Source of the DNA: Pseudoxanthomonas sp. X-1
GTDB lineage: Bacteria; Pseudomonadota; Gammaproteobacteria; Xanthomonadales; Xanthomonadaceae
Assembly: GCF_020042665.1 (NCBI RefSeq)
Contig: NZ_CP083376.1
Coordinates: 2,082,001-2,146,000 of the forward strand
Reading direction: 5' to 3'
Length of the DNA stretch: 64,000 bases
The notes beneath the pieces are model-generated. The model made no database searches. It worked only from the letters and a program-made list of their open reading frames with translations, and had not been told where the DNA came from. Positions 43,111-52,431 of this stretch are shown here, in pieces (position 1 is the first letter of the stretch; the number at the start of each line of letters is the position of its first letter). The translations under genes were made by a program, and so were the position numbers.

Positions 43111-44024
43111 GTCGCGCGTTGATGACACTGGCCGTGCTGTGTGCGCTGGCGCCCGCGGCCCTGGCGCAGGAGCGGGGGCAGGCGCGGCAGGCCGTGACGT
43201 CCGAGGTGATGGCCAGTTCCGACTCGGACGGCAACCACACCACCAAGGTCAGCCTGGGCTGGGACTGGCGCTATGCGGCGCCCGACCAGTGGAGCGGGGT
43301 GCAGGTCCAGGACGCGGACTTCCGCGGCGACGGCTGGCGCAAGCGCGAGCAGCGCGTGTACCTGGCCGGCGCGGGCGCCGCGGGCAGCTGGCGCTGGGAG
43401 GGCAAGCTGGGCAGCAACGGCGACCGCTTGCTGGGCAGCGGCTCGATCCACAGCCAGGATCCGTATCGCAAGGAACTCTTCGTCGAGCGCGACGTGCTCG
43501 AAACCCGCCAGGGCGTGCGCCATGGCTGGGTCCAGACCTATGCCGGCGCCGCGCTGGACGTGCCGTTCTCCGATCGCTGGAGCGGCACCGTGCTCGGCGG
43601 GCTGCAGAACTTCGGCGTCGGCGACAATCTGCGCGTGCACCTGCGTGCCTACCTGATCTACGCACTGCTGCCGCAGCAGGGCCTCAGCCTGCAGCTGCGC
43701 ACGCGCTACTACCACGACAGCCATACCGGCGAGGCCGACTACTACACGCCCGGCGAGTACCGCCAGGCGCTGGGCGTGCTGGCCTGGCGCCGCAACGTGG
43801 GCGGCTACCAGTGGTACGCCCGCGCGGGCCTGGGCAGGCAGCGCAGCGGCAGCGACGCCTGGCGGCAGGCGCGCCTGCTGGAGTTCGGGCTGGACACGCC
43901 GCAATGGAAACAGGCCTGGCTGCGGCTGGACGCGGGTTACAGCGACATGCCCGCCATCAACGGCAGCGCGGACAGCGGCTACGACTACCGCTACGCCCAG
44001 CTGCAGCTGCGCTACGCGTTCTGA
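43107..44024 (+). CDS. Outer-membrane beta-barrel protein (YaiO-like)
   Basis: 305 residues; signal peptide LCALAPAALAQ. The mature chain alternates polar and hydrophobic residues with many aromatic girdle residues and ends in QLQLRYAF, a C-terminal Phe as in outer-membrane barrels. The ATGA overlap with the glycosyltransferase shows tight coupling, so it probably forms the outer-membrane exit of the same polysaccharide pathway. No PgaA-type TPR domain and no PgaB-type deacetylase is present. YaiO-family similarity is inferred from length and pattern. Confidence 0.75.
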   Translation: MSRALMTLAVLCALAPAALAQERGQARQAVTSEVMASSDSDGNHTTKVSLGWDWRYAAPDQWSGVQVQDADFRGDGWRKREQRVYLAGAGAAGSWRWEGKLGSNGDRLLGSGSIHSQDPYRKELFVERDVLETRQGVRHGWVQTYAGAALDVPFSDRWSGTVLGGLQNFGVGDNLRVHLRAYLIYALLPQQGLSLQLRTRYYHDSHTGEADYYTPGEYRQALGVLAWRRNVGGYQWYARAGLGRQRSGSDAWRQARLLEFGLDTPQWKQAWLRLDAGYSDMPAINGSADSGYDYRYAQLQLRYAF

Positions 44025-44164
44025 CGCCGGCCCACGGCGCGCCGGCCCACGGCGCGTCCGGGGGGCGCATGGGTGGGATGACGGGGTGCCATCAGTCACG
44101 GTGCCTGGTGGGGCAGGGCGCCCATAGACTGTCCGTTCAGTCACCCCCGCCTGGAGCCCCCACG

Positions 44165-46081
44165 ATGCGCATCGCCGCGTTGCGTCCGACCCTGCTGTCC
44201 CTGCTCATGGCCGCCGCGCTGCCCGCGCTGGCCCAGACCTCGCCGATGACGCCCGACATCACCGGCAAGCCCTTCGTCGCACCGGACGCGGCCAACGACT
44301 ACATCAAGCGCGTCGTGGAGATCCCCATGCGCGACGGGGTCAAGCTGCACACCGTCATCGTCATCCCCAAGGGCGCGCACAACGCGCCGATGCTACTGAC
44401 GCGCACACCGTACAACGCCGACGGCCGCACTTCGCGCCTGGACTCGCCGCACATGCGCGATCTGCTGGGGCAGGGCGACGAGGTGTTCGTCGATGCCGGC
44501 TACATCCGCGTGATCCAGGACGTGCGCGGCAAGTACGGCTCGGAAGGCGACTACGTGATGACCCGGCCGCTGCGCGGCCCGCTCAACGACACCGCCGTGG
44601 ACCACGCCACCGACGCCTGGGACACCATCGACTGGCTGGTCAAGAACGTGCACGAGTCCAACGGCAAGGTCGGCATGCTCGGCTCCTCCTACGAGGGCTT
44701 CACCGTGGTCATGGCGCTGACCAACCCGCATCCGGCGCTGAAAGTGGCCAACCCGATGAGCCCGATGGTCGATGGCTGGATGGGCGATGACTGGTTCAGC
44801 TATGGCGCGTTCCGCCAGGTCAACTTCGATTACTTCACCGGCCAGCTGAGCAAGCGCGGCAAGGGCAGCGCGATCGCGCGCGAAGGCTTCGACGACTACA
44901 GCAACTTCCTGCGCGCCGGCTCGGCCGGCGACTACGCCAGGGCCGCCGGCGTGGACCAGCTGCCGTGGTGGCACAAGCTGACCGAGCATGCGGCCTACGA
45001 CGCCTTCTGGCAGGAGCAGGCGCTGGACAAGGTCATGGCCAGGACCCCGATCAAGGTGCCGACCATGTGGCTGCAGGGCCTGTGGGACCAGGAGGACATG
45101 TGGGGCGCCAACCACAGCTATGCGGCGATGGAGGCCCGCGACACCGGCAACGACAAGAACTACCTGGTGATGGGCCCGTGGCGCCACAGCCAGGTCAACT
45201 ACGACGGCAGCAGCCTGGGCGCGCTGCAGTGGGACGGCGACACCGCGCTGCAGTTCCGCCGCGACGTGCTGCTGCCGTTCTTCAACCAGTACCTCAAGGA
45301 CGGCGCGCCCAAGGCTGACACCCCGCCGGTGCTGGTCTACGACACCGGCGCCAACCACTGGGACCGCTACAAGGCCTGGCCGCAGGTGTGCGACCAGGGC
45401 TGCAAGGCCAAGCCGAAGGCGCTGTACCTGCTGCCCGGCGGCAAGCTCGGCTTCCAGGCGCCGGCCGCGGACGGCGCGCAGTACGACGAGTACGTATCCG
45501 ATCCGGCCAAGCCGGTGCCCTTCGTGCCGCGCCCGGTGGATTTCTCCGATCGCCAGATGTGGACCACCTGGCTGGTGCAGGACCAGCGCTTCGTCGACGG
45601 TCGTCCGGACGTGCTGACCTATGTCTCCGAACCGCTGACCGAGCCGCTGACCATCGCCGGCCGCCCGCAGGTCAAGCTGCAGGCCTCCACCAGCGGCAGC
45701 GACAGCGACTGGGTGGTCAAGCTGATCGACGTGCAGCCCGACGAGGTGGCTTCCAACCCGAAGATGGGTGGCTACGAGCTGCCGGTGGGCCTGACCATCT
45801 TCCGCGGTCGCTATCGCGAGAGTTTCGAGCATCCCAAGGCGATCGTGCCCAACCAGGCGCTGGCCTACGACTTCGACCTGCCCAACGCCAACCACACCTT
45901 CGGCAAGGGCCACCGGATCATGGTGCAGGTGCAGTCCACGCTGTTCCCGCTGTACGACCGCAACCCGCAGACGTACGTGGACAACATCTTCTTCGCCAAG
46001 CCCGGCGACTACCAGAAGGCCACCCAGCGTGTGTGGCACACGCCGCAGCAGCCGAGCCTCATCAGCCTGCCGGTGCAGTAG
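44165..46081 (+). CDS. Alpha-amino acid ester hydrolase (CocE/NonD family)
   Basis: 638 residues; signal peptide to about residue 23. Alpha/beta-hydrolase: the nucleophile is Ser175 in GSSYEG, the acid Asp308 in LQGLWDQEDMWG and the base His341 in MGPWRHSQ. The carboxylate cluster that binds the substrate alpha-amino group is intact (Asp209, Glu310, Asp311). All positions are one higher than in the Xanthomonas citri enzyme (S174, D307, H340, D208, E309, D310). A cap domain and a jelly-roll domain (about 400-638) follow. These periplasmic enzymes hydrolyse or synthesise beta-lactam antibiotics with alpha-amino side chains. Physiological substrate unknown. Confidence 0.92.
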   Translation: MRIAALRPTLLSLLMAAALPALAQTSPMTPDITGKPFVAPDAANDYIKRVVEIPMRDGVKLHTVIVIPKGAHNAPMLLTRTPYNADGRTSRLDSPHMRDLLGQGDEVFVDAGYIRVIQDVRGKYGSEGDYVMTRPLRGPLNDTAVDHATDAWDTIDWLVKNVHESNGKVGMLGSSYEGFTVVMALTNPHPALKVANPMSPMVDGWMGDDWFSYGAFRQVNFDYFTGQLSKRGKGSAIAREGFDDYSNFLRAGSAGDYARAAGVDQLPWWHKLTEHAAYDAFWQEQALDKVMARTPIKVPTMWLQGLWDQEDMWGANHSYAAMEARDTGNDKNYLVMGPWRHSQVNYDGSSLGALQWDGDTALQFRRDVLLPFFNQYLKDGAPKADTPPVLVYDTGANHWDRYKAWPQVCDQGCKAKPKALYLLPGGKLGFQAPAADGAQYDEYVSDPAKPVPFVPRPVDFSDRQMWTTWLVQDQRFVDGRPDVLTYVSEPLTEPLTIAGRPQVKLQASTSGSDSDWVVKLIDVQPDEVASNPKMGGYELPVGLTIFRGRYRESFEHPKAIVPNQALAYDFDLPNANHTFGKGHRIMVQVQSTLFPLYDRNPQTYVDNIFFAKPGDYQKATQRVWHTPQQPSLISLPVQ

Positions 46082-46089
46082 GGCGCGCG

Positions 46090-46122
46090 TAAAAAACCCG
46101 CGGGCGGCGAACGCCCGCGGGC
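46090..46122 (-). terminator. Terminator downstream of the TonB-like genes
   Basis: Perfect 10-bp stem (46097-46106 with 46112-46121), GCGAA loop. On the minus strand it is followed by six T residues (complement of 46091-46096). The stem may also end the plus-strand hydrolase transcript, but there is no U-run on that side. Confidence 0.7.
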
Positions 46123-46177
46123 CTCGTTGAAGGCCTAGGCCCACGCCGGCCTAGGGCCGGTCAGCGGATCCTCCATC

Positions 46178-46262
46178 GTCGTCCCCGCGAACGCGGAAAC
46201 CCGGCGGCTTTCTCATGGCAAGGCCAAGAGCCCTGAGGCCCCGCTTTGGCCGGAACGACGGT
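46178..46262. repeat. Degenerate GTCGTCCCCGCG inverted repeat
   Basis: CATCGTCGTCCCCGCGAACGCGG at one end and GGAACGACGGTG at the other can pair around a variable middle, resembling the pair at 38832-38907. Confidence 0.4.
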
Positions 46263-46276
46263 GTGCCGGGCGCCTT

Positions 46277-46840
46277 TTACTGCGGCGAGAACTCCACCGG
46301 CACGCGCACCAGCTGGGCCACGGCCCGGCCATCGCGCATGGCGGGGGTAAAGCGCCAGTCGCTGGCGGCCTTCAGCGCGGCGCGGTCGAGGTCGCGGTTG
46401 CCACTGCGCTGGGCGATGGTGATCTGCGACGGCTCGCCGCGCGCATCCACCTGCACGTTCAGCAGCACCGTGCCGCCCTCACCGGCGCGCAGCGCAGACG
46501 GCGGGTACTTCGGCTGGGCGTTGCCGGCCAGCAGCGCAGGCGCGCGATCGGGGACGGCCTTCTTCGCCGGCGTGGCGCGCGCGGCTTCGCTGCGCTTGGC
46601 AACCACCGCCTGGTTCGGGCGGTCGGCGGCTGTGGAATCGGCGTTGGACTGGGCGGCAGGCACCGTACGGTCGGCCGGCGCTGCCAGCTCGGCGCGGCGG
46701 TCGCCGCTCAGCCACCACGCGCCCGCCGCCAGCACGACCAGCAACAGCAACCACAGCAACGGCCGCGCCGGACGACGCTGCGCCTCGGGCTGCGCATCGC
46801 GCTGGGCCTGGGCATTGAATTCGGTCTGGGTCTGCGACAT
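46277..46840 (-). CDS. TonB-family energy transducer (short)
   Basis: 187 residues. One N-terminal membrane helix (PLLWLLLLVVLAAGAWWL, about 27-44), an Ala/Pro/Lys linker (about 50-105) and a C-terminal TonB domain (about 108-187) with QPKYPPSALRAGEGGTVLLNVQVD and RDLDRAALKAASDWRFTPA. It would contact outer-membrane receptors. No exbB/exbD is adjacent. It may work with the paralogue upstream, which lies 142 bp away on the same strand. Confidence 0.88.
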   Translation of the reverse strand: MSQTQTEFNAQAQRDAQPEAQRRPARPLLWLLLLVVLAAGAWWLSGDRRAELAAPADRTVPAAQSNADSTAADRPNQAVVAKRSEAARATPAKKAVPDRAPALLAGNAQPKYPPSALRAGEGGTVLLNVQVDARGEPSQITIAQRSGNRDLDRAALKAASDWRFTPAMRDGRAVAQLVRVPVEFSPQ

Positions 46841-46924
46841 GTCAGGACTCCTTGCTAGGCGCCGTTGGCGGCGCGTAGGGGAGTGTCTGCAGCCATTCGT
46901 TGCTCACACGTGAGAGGCCGGTAA

Positions 46925-49072
<2,148 letters not shown>

Positions 49073-49158
49073 GCCCACCGCGGCGGCCATGTCCGCGTGC
49101 GCGCCGCCATGTGCGGCCGCGCGCCAAGCTGTGTCAGCGCCGGCACGTGTGAACCCCC

Positions 49159-49187
49159 GGCAAGCGCCCGCCGCGTGCGGGCTTGCC
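49159..49187 (+). terminator. Possible terminator after serS
   Basis: GGCAAG (49159-49164) pairs with CTTGCC (49182-49187) around a GC-rich inner stem; the tail TGACATTT is only weakly U-rich. Confidence 0.35.
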
Positions 49188-49287
49188 TGACATTTCCGAC
49201 AGGATTATCAAGCGCGGGCGTCCCCGGCCGCGCTCGATCCGAGCGCCTCGCCGCCGGCGCTTTCGTCCTCAATCGGAAGGTCATCGC

Positions 49288-49536
49288 ATGAACACCAAGC
49301 AGCTGCTGCAGATCGCGACCCTCGGCGCCGCCCTGGCGCTGGGCACCACCGCCTTCGCCAAGACCCATACCGGCACCGCGCAGACCCATCACTGCAAGCT
49401 GGCCGACGGCAGCACCGACACCAGCAAGACCCACAAGCAGTGCACCGCGGCCAAGGGCACCTGGGCCCGGGACGCCGCCGCGCCCGCCGCCACGCCGGCA
49501 CCGGCAGAGGCCACGCCCGCGCCCACCACGAACTGA
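49288..49536 (+). CDS. Small secreted protein
   Basis: 82 residues. Signal peptide KQLLQIATLGAALALGTTAFAK; the mature part is His/Thr/Lys-rich with two cysteines in HHCKLADGSTDTSKTHKQC, then an Ala/Pro/Thr tail. The ATG is preceded by GGAAGG about 9 bp upstream. No known family recognised; the Cys/His pattern could bind metal or form a disulfide. Confidence 0.7.
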   Translation: MNTKQLLQIATLGAALALGTTAFAKTHTGTAQTHHCKLADGSTDTSKTHKQCTAAKGTWARDAAAPAATPAPAEATPAPTTN

Positions 49537-49640
49537 TCCCGACCGGCCACGCCCCGCACAACGCGGGCGCGTGGCCAGGGGGCAGGGCCGATTGGCCCAC
49601 CGGCGGGGTGAAGAATCCCGCCCGATTTGGTCTGTTTTCG

Positions 49641-49693
49641 TTGCACGGGCGAAGGTGCGGGTGTTAAATAGCCTGAATCGTTCCAGATTCGGG
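49641..49693 (+). promoter_or_regulatory. Promoter and inverted repeat of the LysR gene
   Basis: TTGCAC (49641-49646), 17-bp spacer, TTAAAT (49664-49669). CCTGAATC (49672-49679) and GATTCGGG (49686-49693) form an inverted repeat with one mismatch across the expected start point, consistent with autorepression. Confidence 0.55.
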
Positions 49694-49701
49694 ATGGCGC
49701 C

Positions 49702-50673
49702 ATGCAGGACCTCAACGACCTCTACTACTTCGCCATGGTCGTCGACCACGGCGGTTTCGCCGCCGCCGAGCGCGCGCTCGGCATCCCCAAGTCGCGTCTG
49801 AGCCGGCGCATCAGCCAGCTGGAGACCGACATGGGCGTGCGCCTGCTGCAGCGCTCCACCCGCCGCTTCGCGGTGACCGACGTGGGCATGAGCGTGCACC
49901 GTCACGCCCAGACCATGCTGGCCGAGGCCCAGGCCGCGCGTGAGGTGGTCGACCGCCTCTCGGCCGAGCCGCGCGGCGTGGTCCGCGTCAGCGTGCCGGT
50001 GGCAGTGGCGCAGATGCAGCTACCCAAGATCCTGCCGGCCTTCCTGGACAAGTACCCCAAGGTGCGCCTGCAGCTGCACGTCAACAACCGCCGCGTGGAC
50101 ATCATCAACGAGGGCTACGACGTCGCCCTGCGCGTGCGCGCCAAGCTCGACGACGACGGCAGCCTGGTGATGCGCAGCTTCGGCCAGATCCAGGAACTGC
50201 TGGTGGCCAGCCCCAAGTACCTGCAGCGCGCCGGTCGCCCGCAGGCGCCGGAAGACCTGGCCCAGCACGTGACCATGTCGATGAGCGAGGACGAGGCGCG
50301 CCAGCGCTGGGAGCTGCACGGCCCCAACGGCGAGGTGCGCAAGATCGAGCTGCAGCCGCGCCTGGCCGGCTTCGACTTCCCGCTGCTCAAGGCGCTGGCC
50401 AAGGACGGCTACGGCATCACCATGCTGCCCGAGACCGTCTGCGCCGACGCGGTGCGCAGCGGCGAGCTGGAAGTGGTGCTGCCGGAATGGTCGCTGCCGC
50501 AGGGCATCTGCCACGCCGTGTTCGCCTCGCGCCGCGGCCTGCTGCCGGCCGTGCGCGTGTTCATCGACTACCTGGCCGAACACCTGCCGCAGCAGATCGA
50601 GGAATCGCGCCTGGACTGCGGCGGCAAGTGCACCGAGCGCCTGGTCGAACTGGGCCTGCGCAAGGCCTCCTGA
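49702..50673 (+). CDS. LysR-family transcriptional regulator
   Basis: 323 residues. N-terminal helix-turn-helix (about 1-60) with FAMVVDHGGFAAAERALGIPKSRLSRRISQLE. A periplasmic-binding-type effector domain follows (about 90-300). The HTH and the HVNNRRVDIINEGYDVALRV segment resemble the DhcR/PcaQ-type group often linked to chromate or aromatic-compound regulons. A Cys-containing tail (LDCGGKCTERLV) is present. Target genes are unknown; no divergent partner. Confidence 0.9.
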   Translation: MQDLNDLYYFAMVVDHGGFAAAERALGIPKSRLSRRISQLETDMGVRLLQRSTRRFAVTDVGMSVHRHAQTMLAEAQAAREVVDRLSAEPRGVVRVSVPVAVAQMQLPKILPAFLDKYPKVRLQLHVNNRRVDIINEGYDVALRVRAKLDDDGSLVMRSFGQIQELLVASPKYLQRAGRPQAPEDLAQHVTMSMSEDEARQRWELHGPNGEVRKIELQPRLAGFDFPLLKALAKDGYGITMLPETVCADAVRSGELEVVLPEWSLPQGICHAVFASRRGLLPAVRVFIDYLAEHLPQQIEESRLDCGGKCTERLVELGLRKAS

Positions 50674-50725
50674 CCCGCACGCCGCGCGCGGCTACACCTG
50701 CGCCCGCGCCCCATGCGAGAATGCG

Positions 50726-50755
50726 ACGCCCGGCCACCACGCCGGGCGTTCTGCT
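50726..50755 (+). terminator. Terminator after the LysR gene
   Basis: 9-bp stem (50726-50734 with 50741-50749), loop CACCAC, tail TTCTGC. Confidence 0.5.
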
Positions 50756-50781
50756 GTCGGGCCAGGCCCCGACACGCACCC

Positions 50782-50871
50782 GGAGAGATGGCCGAGCGGT
50801 TTAAGGCACCGGTCTTGAAAACCGGCGAAGGGTCAAACCTTCCGTGGGTTCGAATCCCACTCTCTCCGCCA
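50782..50871 (+). tRNA. tRNA-Ser (UGA)
   Basis: 90-nt cloverleaf with a long variable arm typical of serine tRNA. The acceptor stem is GGAGAGA / TCTCTCC with GCCA encoded. The anticodon loop CTTGAAA gives anticodon TGA. The T loop is GTTCGAATC. Its 3' end is the attachment site of the element that follows. Confidence 0.97.
50849..50869 (+). repeat. attL: tRNA-Ser 3' end
   Basis: 21 bp from TTCGAATCCCACTCTC to CCGC, repeated perfectly at 58162-58182. Confidence 0.85.
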
Positions 50872-50956
50872 TATATCATATAAATCAATGAATTACATTT
50901 GATTTTGGCGAGGAATTGAGGTCTGGGGCAGGACACAAATCGGGACACATCTCCCG

Positions 50957-51310
50957 ATGCACATTCCCCATCACCTCGTTCGGTCGGTCCTCCTCCGGCT
51001 ACTGGTCCTTCCGTCAACGTGTTCCCATCGATCTGCAAACGGTCTTGGGCCGGAAGATCATCAAGCACACCCTTCATACGCCAAAGCCCTTCCTGTTTGA
51101 AGACACAGAAGCCTTGGCGAACGCTGTGAGGCGTTATGCGCATGCCGTGACCGGGCCTCATCGTGCACGGCTTAGAGTGTTTAGGGCAGAAGCGAAACTC
51201 TCGGAGCATGATCATCTTCCAACACGCAAGCGGCGCACCGCGCACGACGGCGCGTGGCGCGCGCGAAGATGCATGTATCTCCTCGGATCCAGGCCATCCA
51301 GCGATGGCGG
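50957..51310 (+). pseudogene. Tyrosine-integrase N-terminus, frameshifted and truncated
   Basis: The frame from the ATG at 50957 reads MHIPHHLVRS, then a +1 shift is needed to continue as SSGYWSFRQRVPIDLQTVLG and RKIIKHTLHTPKPF. This is the conserved N-terminal (DUF6538-type) region of phage-like integrases that insert at tRNA genes. A single extra base near 50985 explains the shift. After about 100 codons the similarity ends; no core-binding or catalytic (R-H-R-Y) domain remains. Confidence 0.7.
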
Positions 51311-51541
51311 TTAGACAAGGCGCGTCAAGAGATGACGCAGGCCTGCGAAGCGTTGGAGAAGAACTTCAAGATGGAGCTACAAGAGGGCATCGCGTCAACG
51401 AGTGCTATGACTTCGAACGTGGAAGCTGGGGCTGGCCAACAGTCCGGGCATTGGGAACTGAAATTCCGCCGCGCAAAGCCATCGATGCAAGAAGGAATGG
51501 TGCGATTGTCCTCTTCAAAAAGAGAAGGGCAGTCGCGGTAG
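51254..51541 (+). CDS. Hypothetical reading frame within the integrase remnant
   Basis: 95 codons, MARAKMHVSPRIQAIQRW at the start. Charged and helical (EMTQACEALEKNFKMELQE). It may be a decayed stretch of the integrase region rather than a gene: no ribosome site is clear. Nothing recognised in it. Confidence 0.25.
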   Translation: MARAKMHVSPRIQAIQRWRLDKARQEMTQACEALEKNFKMELQEGIASTSAMTSNVEAGAGQQSGHWELKFRRAKPSMQEGMVRLSSSKREGQSR

Positions 51542-51564
51542 GTAATTTATAGTGGCCCAACTTG

Positions 51565-52314
51565 TTAGCGGAACTTGCTGTCCAGATACTGGAAAACGGT
51601 TCTCGCCGCGTTGATCGCGAGCATGGCCTCGTCCTTGCCCAAAAGTTCTTCATTAGCGTGTGCCAAACTCGCATTGTTGCGCACGGGATTGAGACAGTCG
51701 ATGACATTGCTCAGCGAGGAAAGGATTCGGCCCATGGTTTCCGCCTGACTTCCTAGGTCGCACAAGCGAGGATGCTCTGCGCGCAGCTGCTTGAACAAGC
51801 TGGTGATCGTGGCGCTTGGTGAAGACTCGATGCCATGACCGGCGCACACGGCTTTGAGATACGCGTGAAGAGCTGTGTGGACTCGATCCACCGCGTGCGT
51901 AGGTCCGGAGCTTTGGATAAGCATGTTCGCGTCAGCAAGTGCACGCTTCAAGACATCGCTGGTGATGGCTGGACTGCTGTCCTGGACCGAGAGCCCATCG
52001 GCACAACGCTTGGCCAGCTCTAAAAGCTTTTGGTAGGCCGGTGACGTCCGGAAGTGCTCCCCACCTTGCGGATACTTCTTGGCGATGCCTCGAAGAATTG
52101 CCGCTTGTTGGTGTCCTTCCACACCACTCAGTACGGCGAGAAACCGCTCGCGCGTGGTGTTGCCACCGAAGGCGTCAAGATCTAAGTCGAGGTCGCAGAA
52201 TGCTGAATAGAACTCCCGGTGGGTCCGGTAGGAGAAATCGCCCAAGTAGCCGCCTTCTACGCCGATGTATTGGTGGACCACCCAATGAATCTCACTGCTG
52301 CGCAACTCGCTCAC
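51565..52314 (-). CDS. HEPN / abortive-infection (Abi_C-type) protein
   Basis: 249 residues, no membrane segment. N-terminal domain (about 1-90) opens EIHWVVHQYIGVEGGYLGDF and continues GNTTRERFLAVLSGVEGHQQAAIL, resembling AbiJ-type N-terminal domains. The C-terminal half (about 115-249) is helical with the HEPN RNase signature R212-N-x5-H219 (RNNASLAHANEEL) and NAARTVFQYLD, as in Abi_C proteins. HEPN proteins of this kind are often RNA-cleaving toxins that act on phage infection. Divergent from the large helicase gene, with 117 bp between the starts. Confidence 0.75.
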   Translation of the reverse strand: MSELRSSEIHWVVHQYIGVEGGYLGDFSYRTHREFYSAFCDLDLDLDAFGGNTTRERFLAVLSGVEGHQQAAILRGIAKKYPQGGEHFRTSPAYQKLLELAKRCADGLSVQDSSPAITSDVLKRALADANMLIQSSGPTHAVDRVHTALHAYLKAVCAGHGIESSPSATITSLFKQLRAEHPRLCDLGSQAETMGRILSSLSNVIDCLNPVRNNASLAHANEELLGKDEAMLAINAARTVFQYLDSKFR

Positions 52315-52431
52315 AGATCCCCCTAATTGGCTGGAACACGCGTCACTTTGGGAGCATTATAGGCAGACGCGTTGGGGCAGCGGATGGGGGCGTTCGGACG
52401 CCTGGCCATGCTCCGTAATAGGGGACAGTCA

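Noticed and set aside
44026..44055. 15-bp perfect tandem duplication after the barrel gene
   Set aside because: Too short and isolated to indicate more than slippage; no function suggested.
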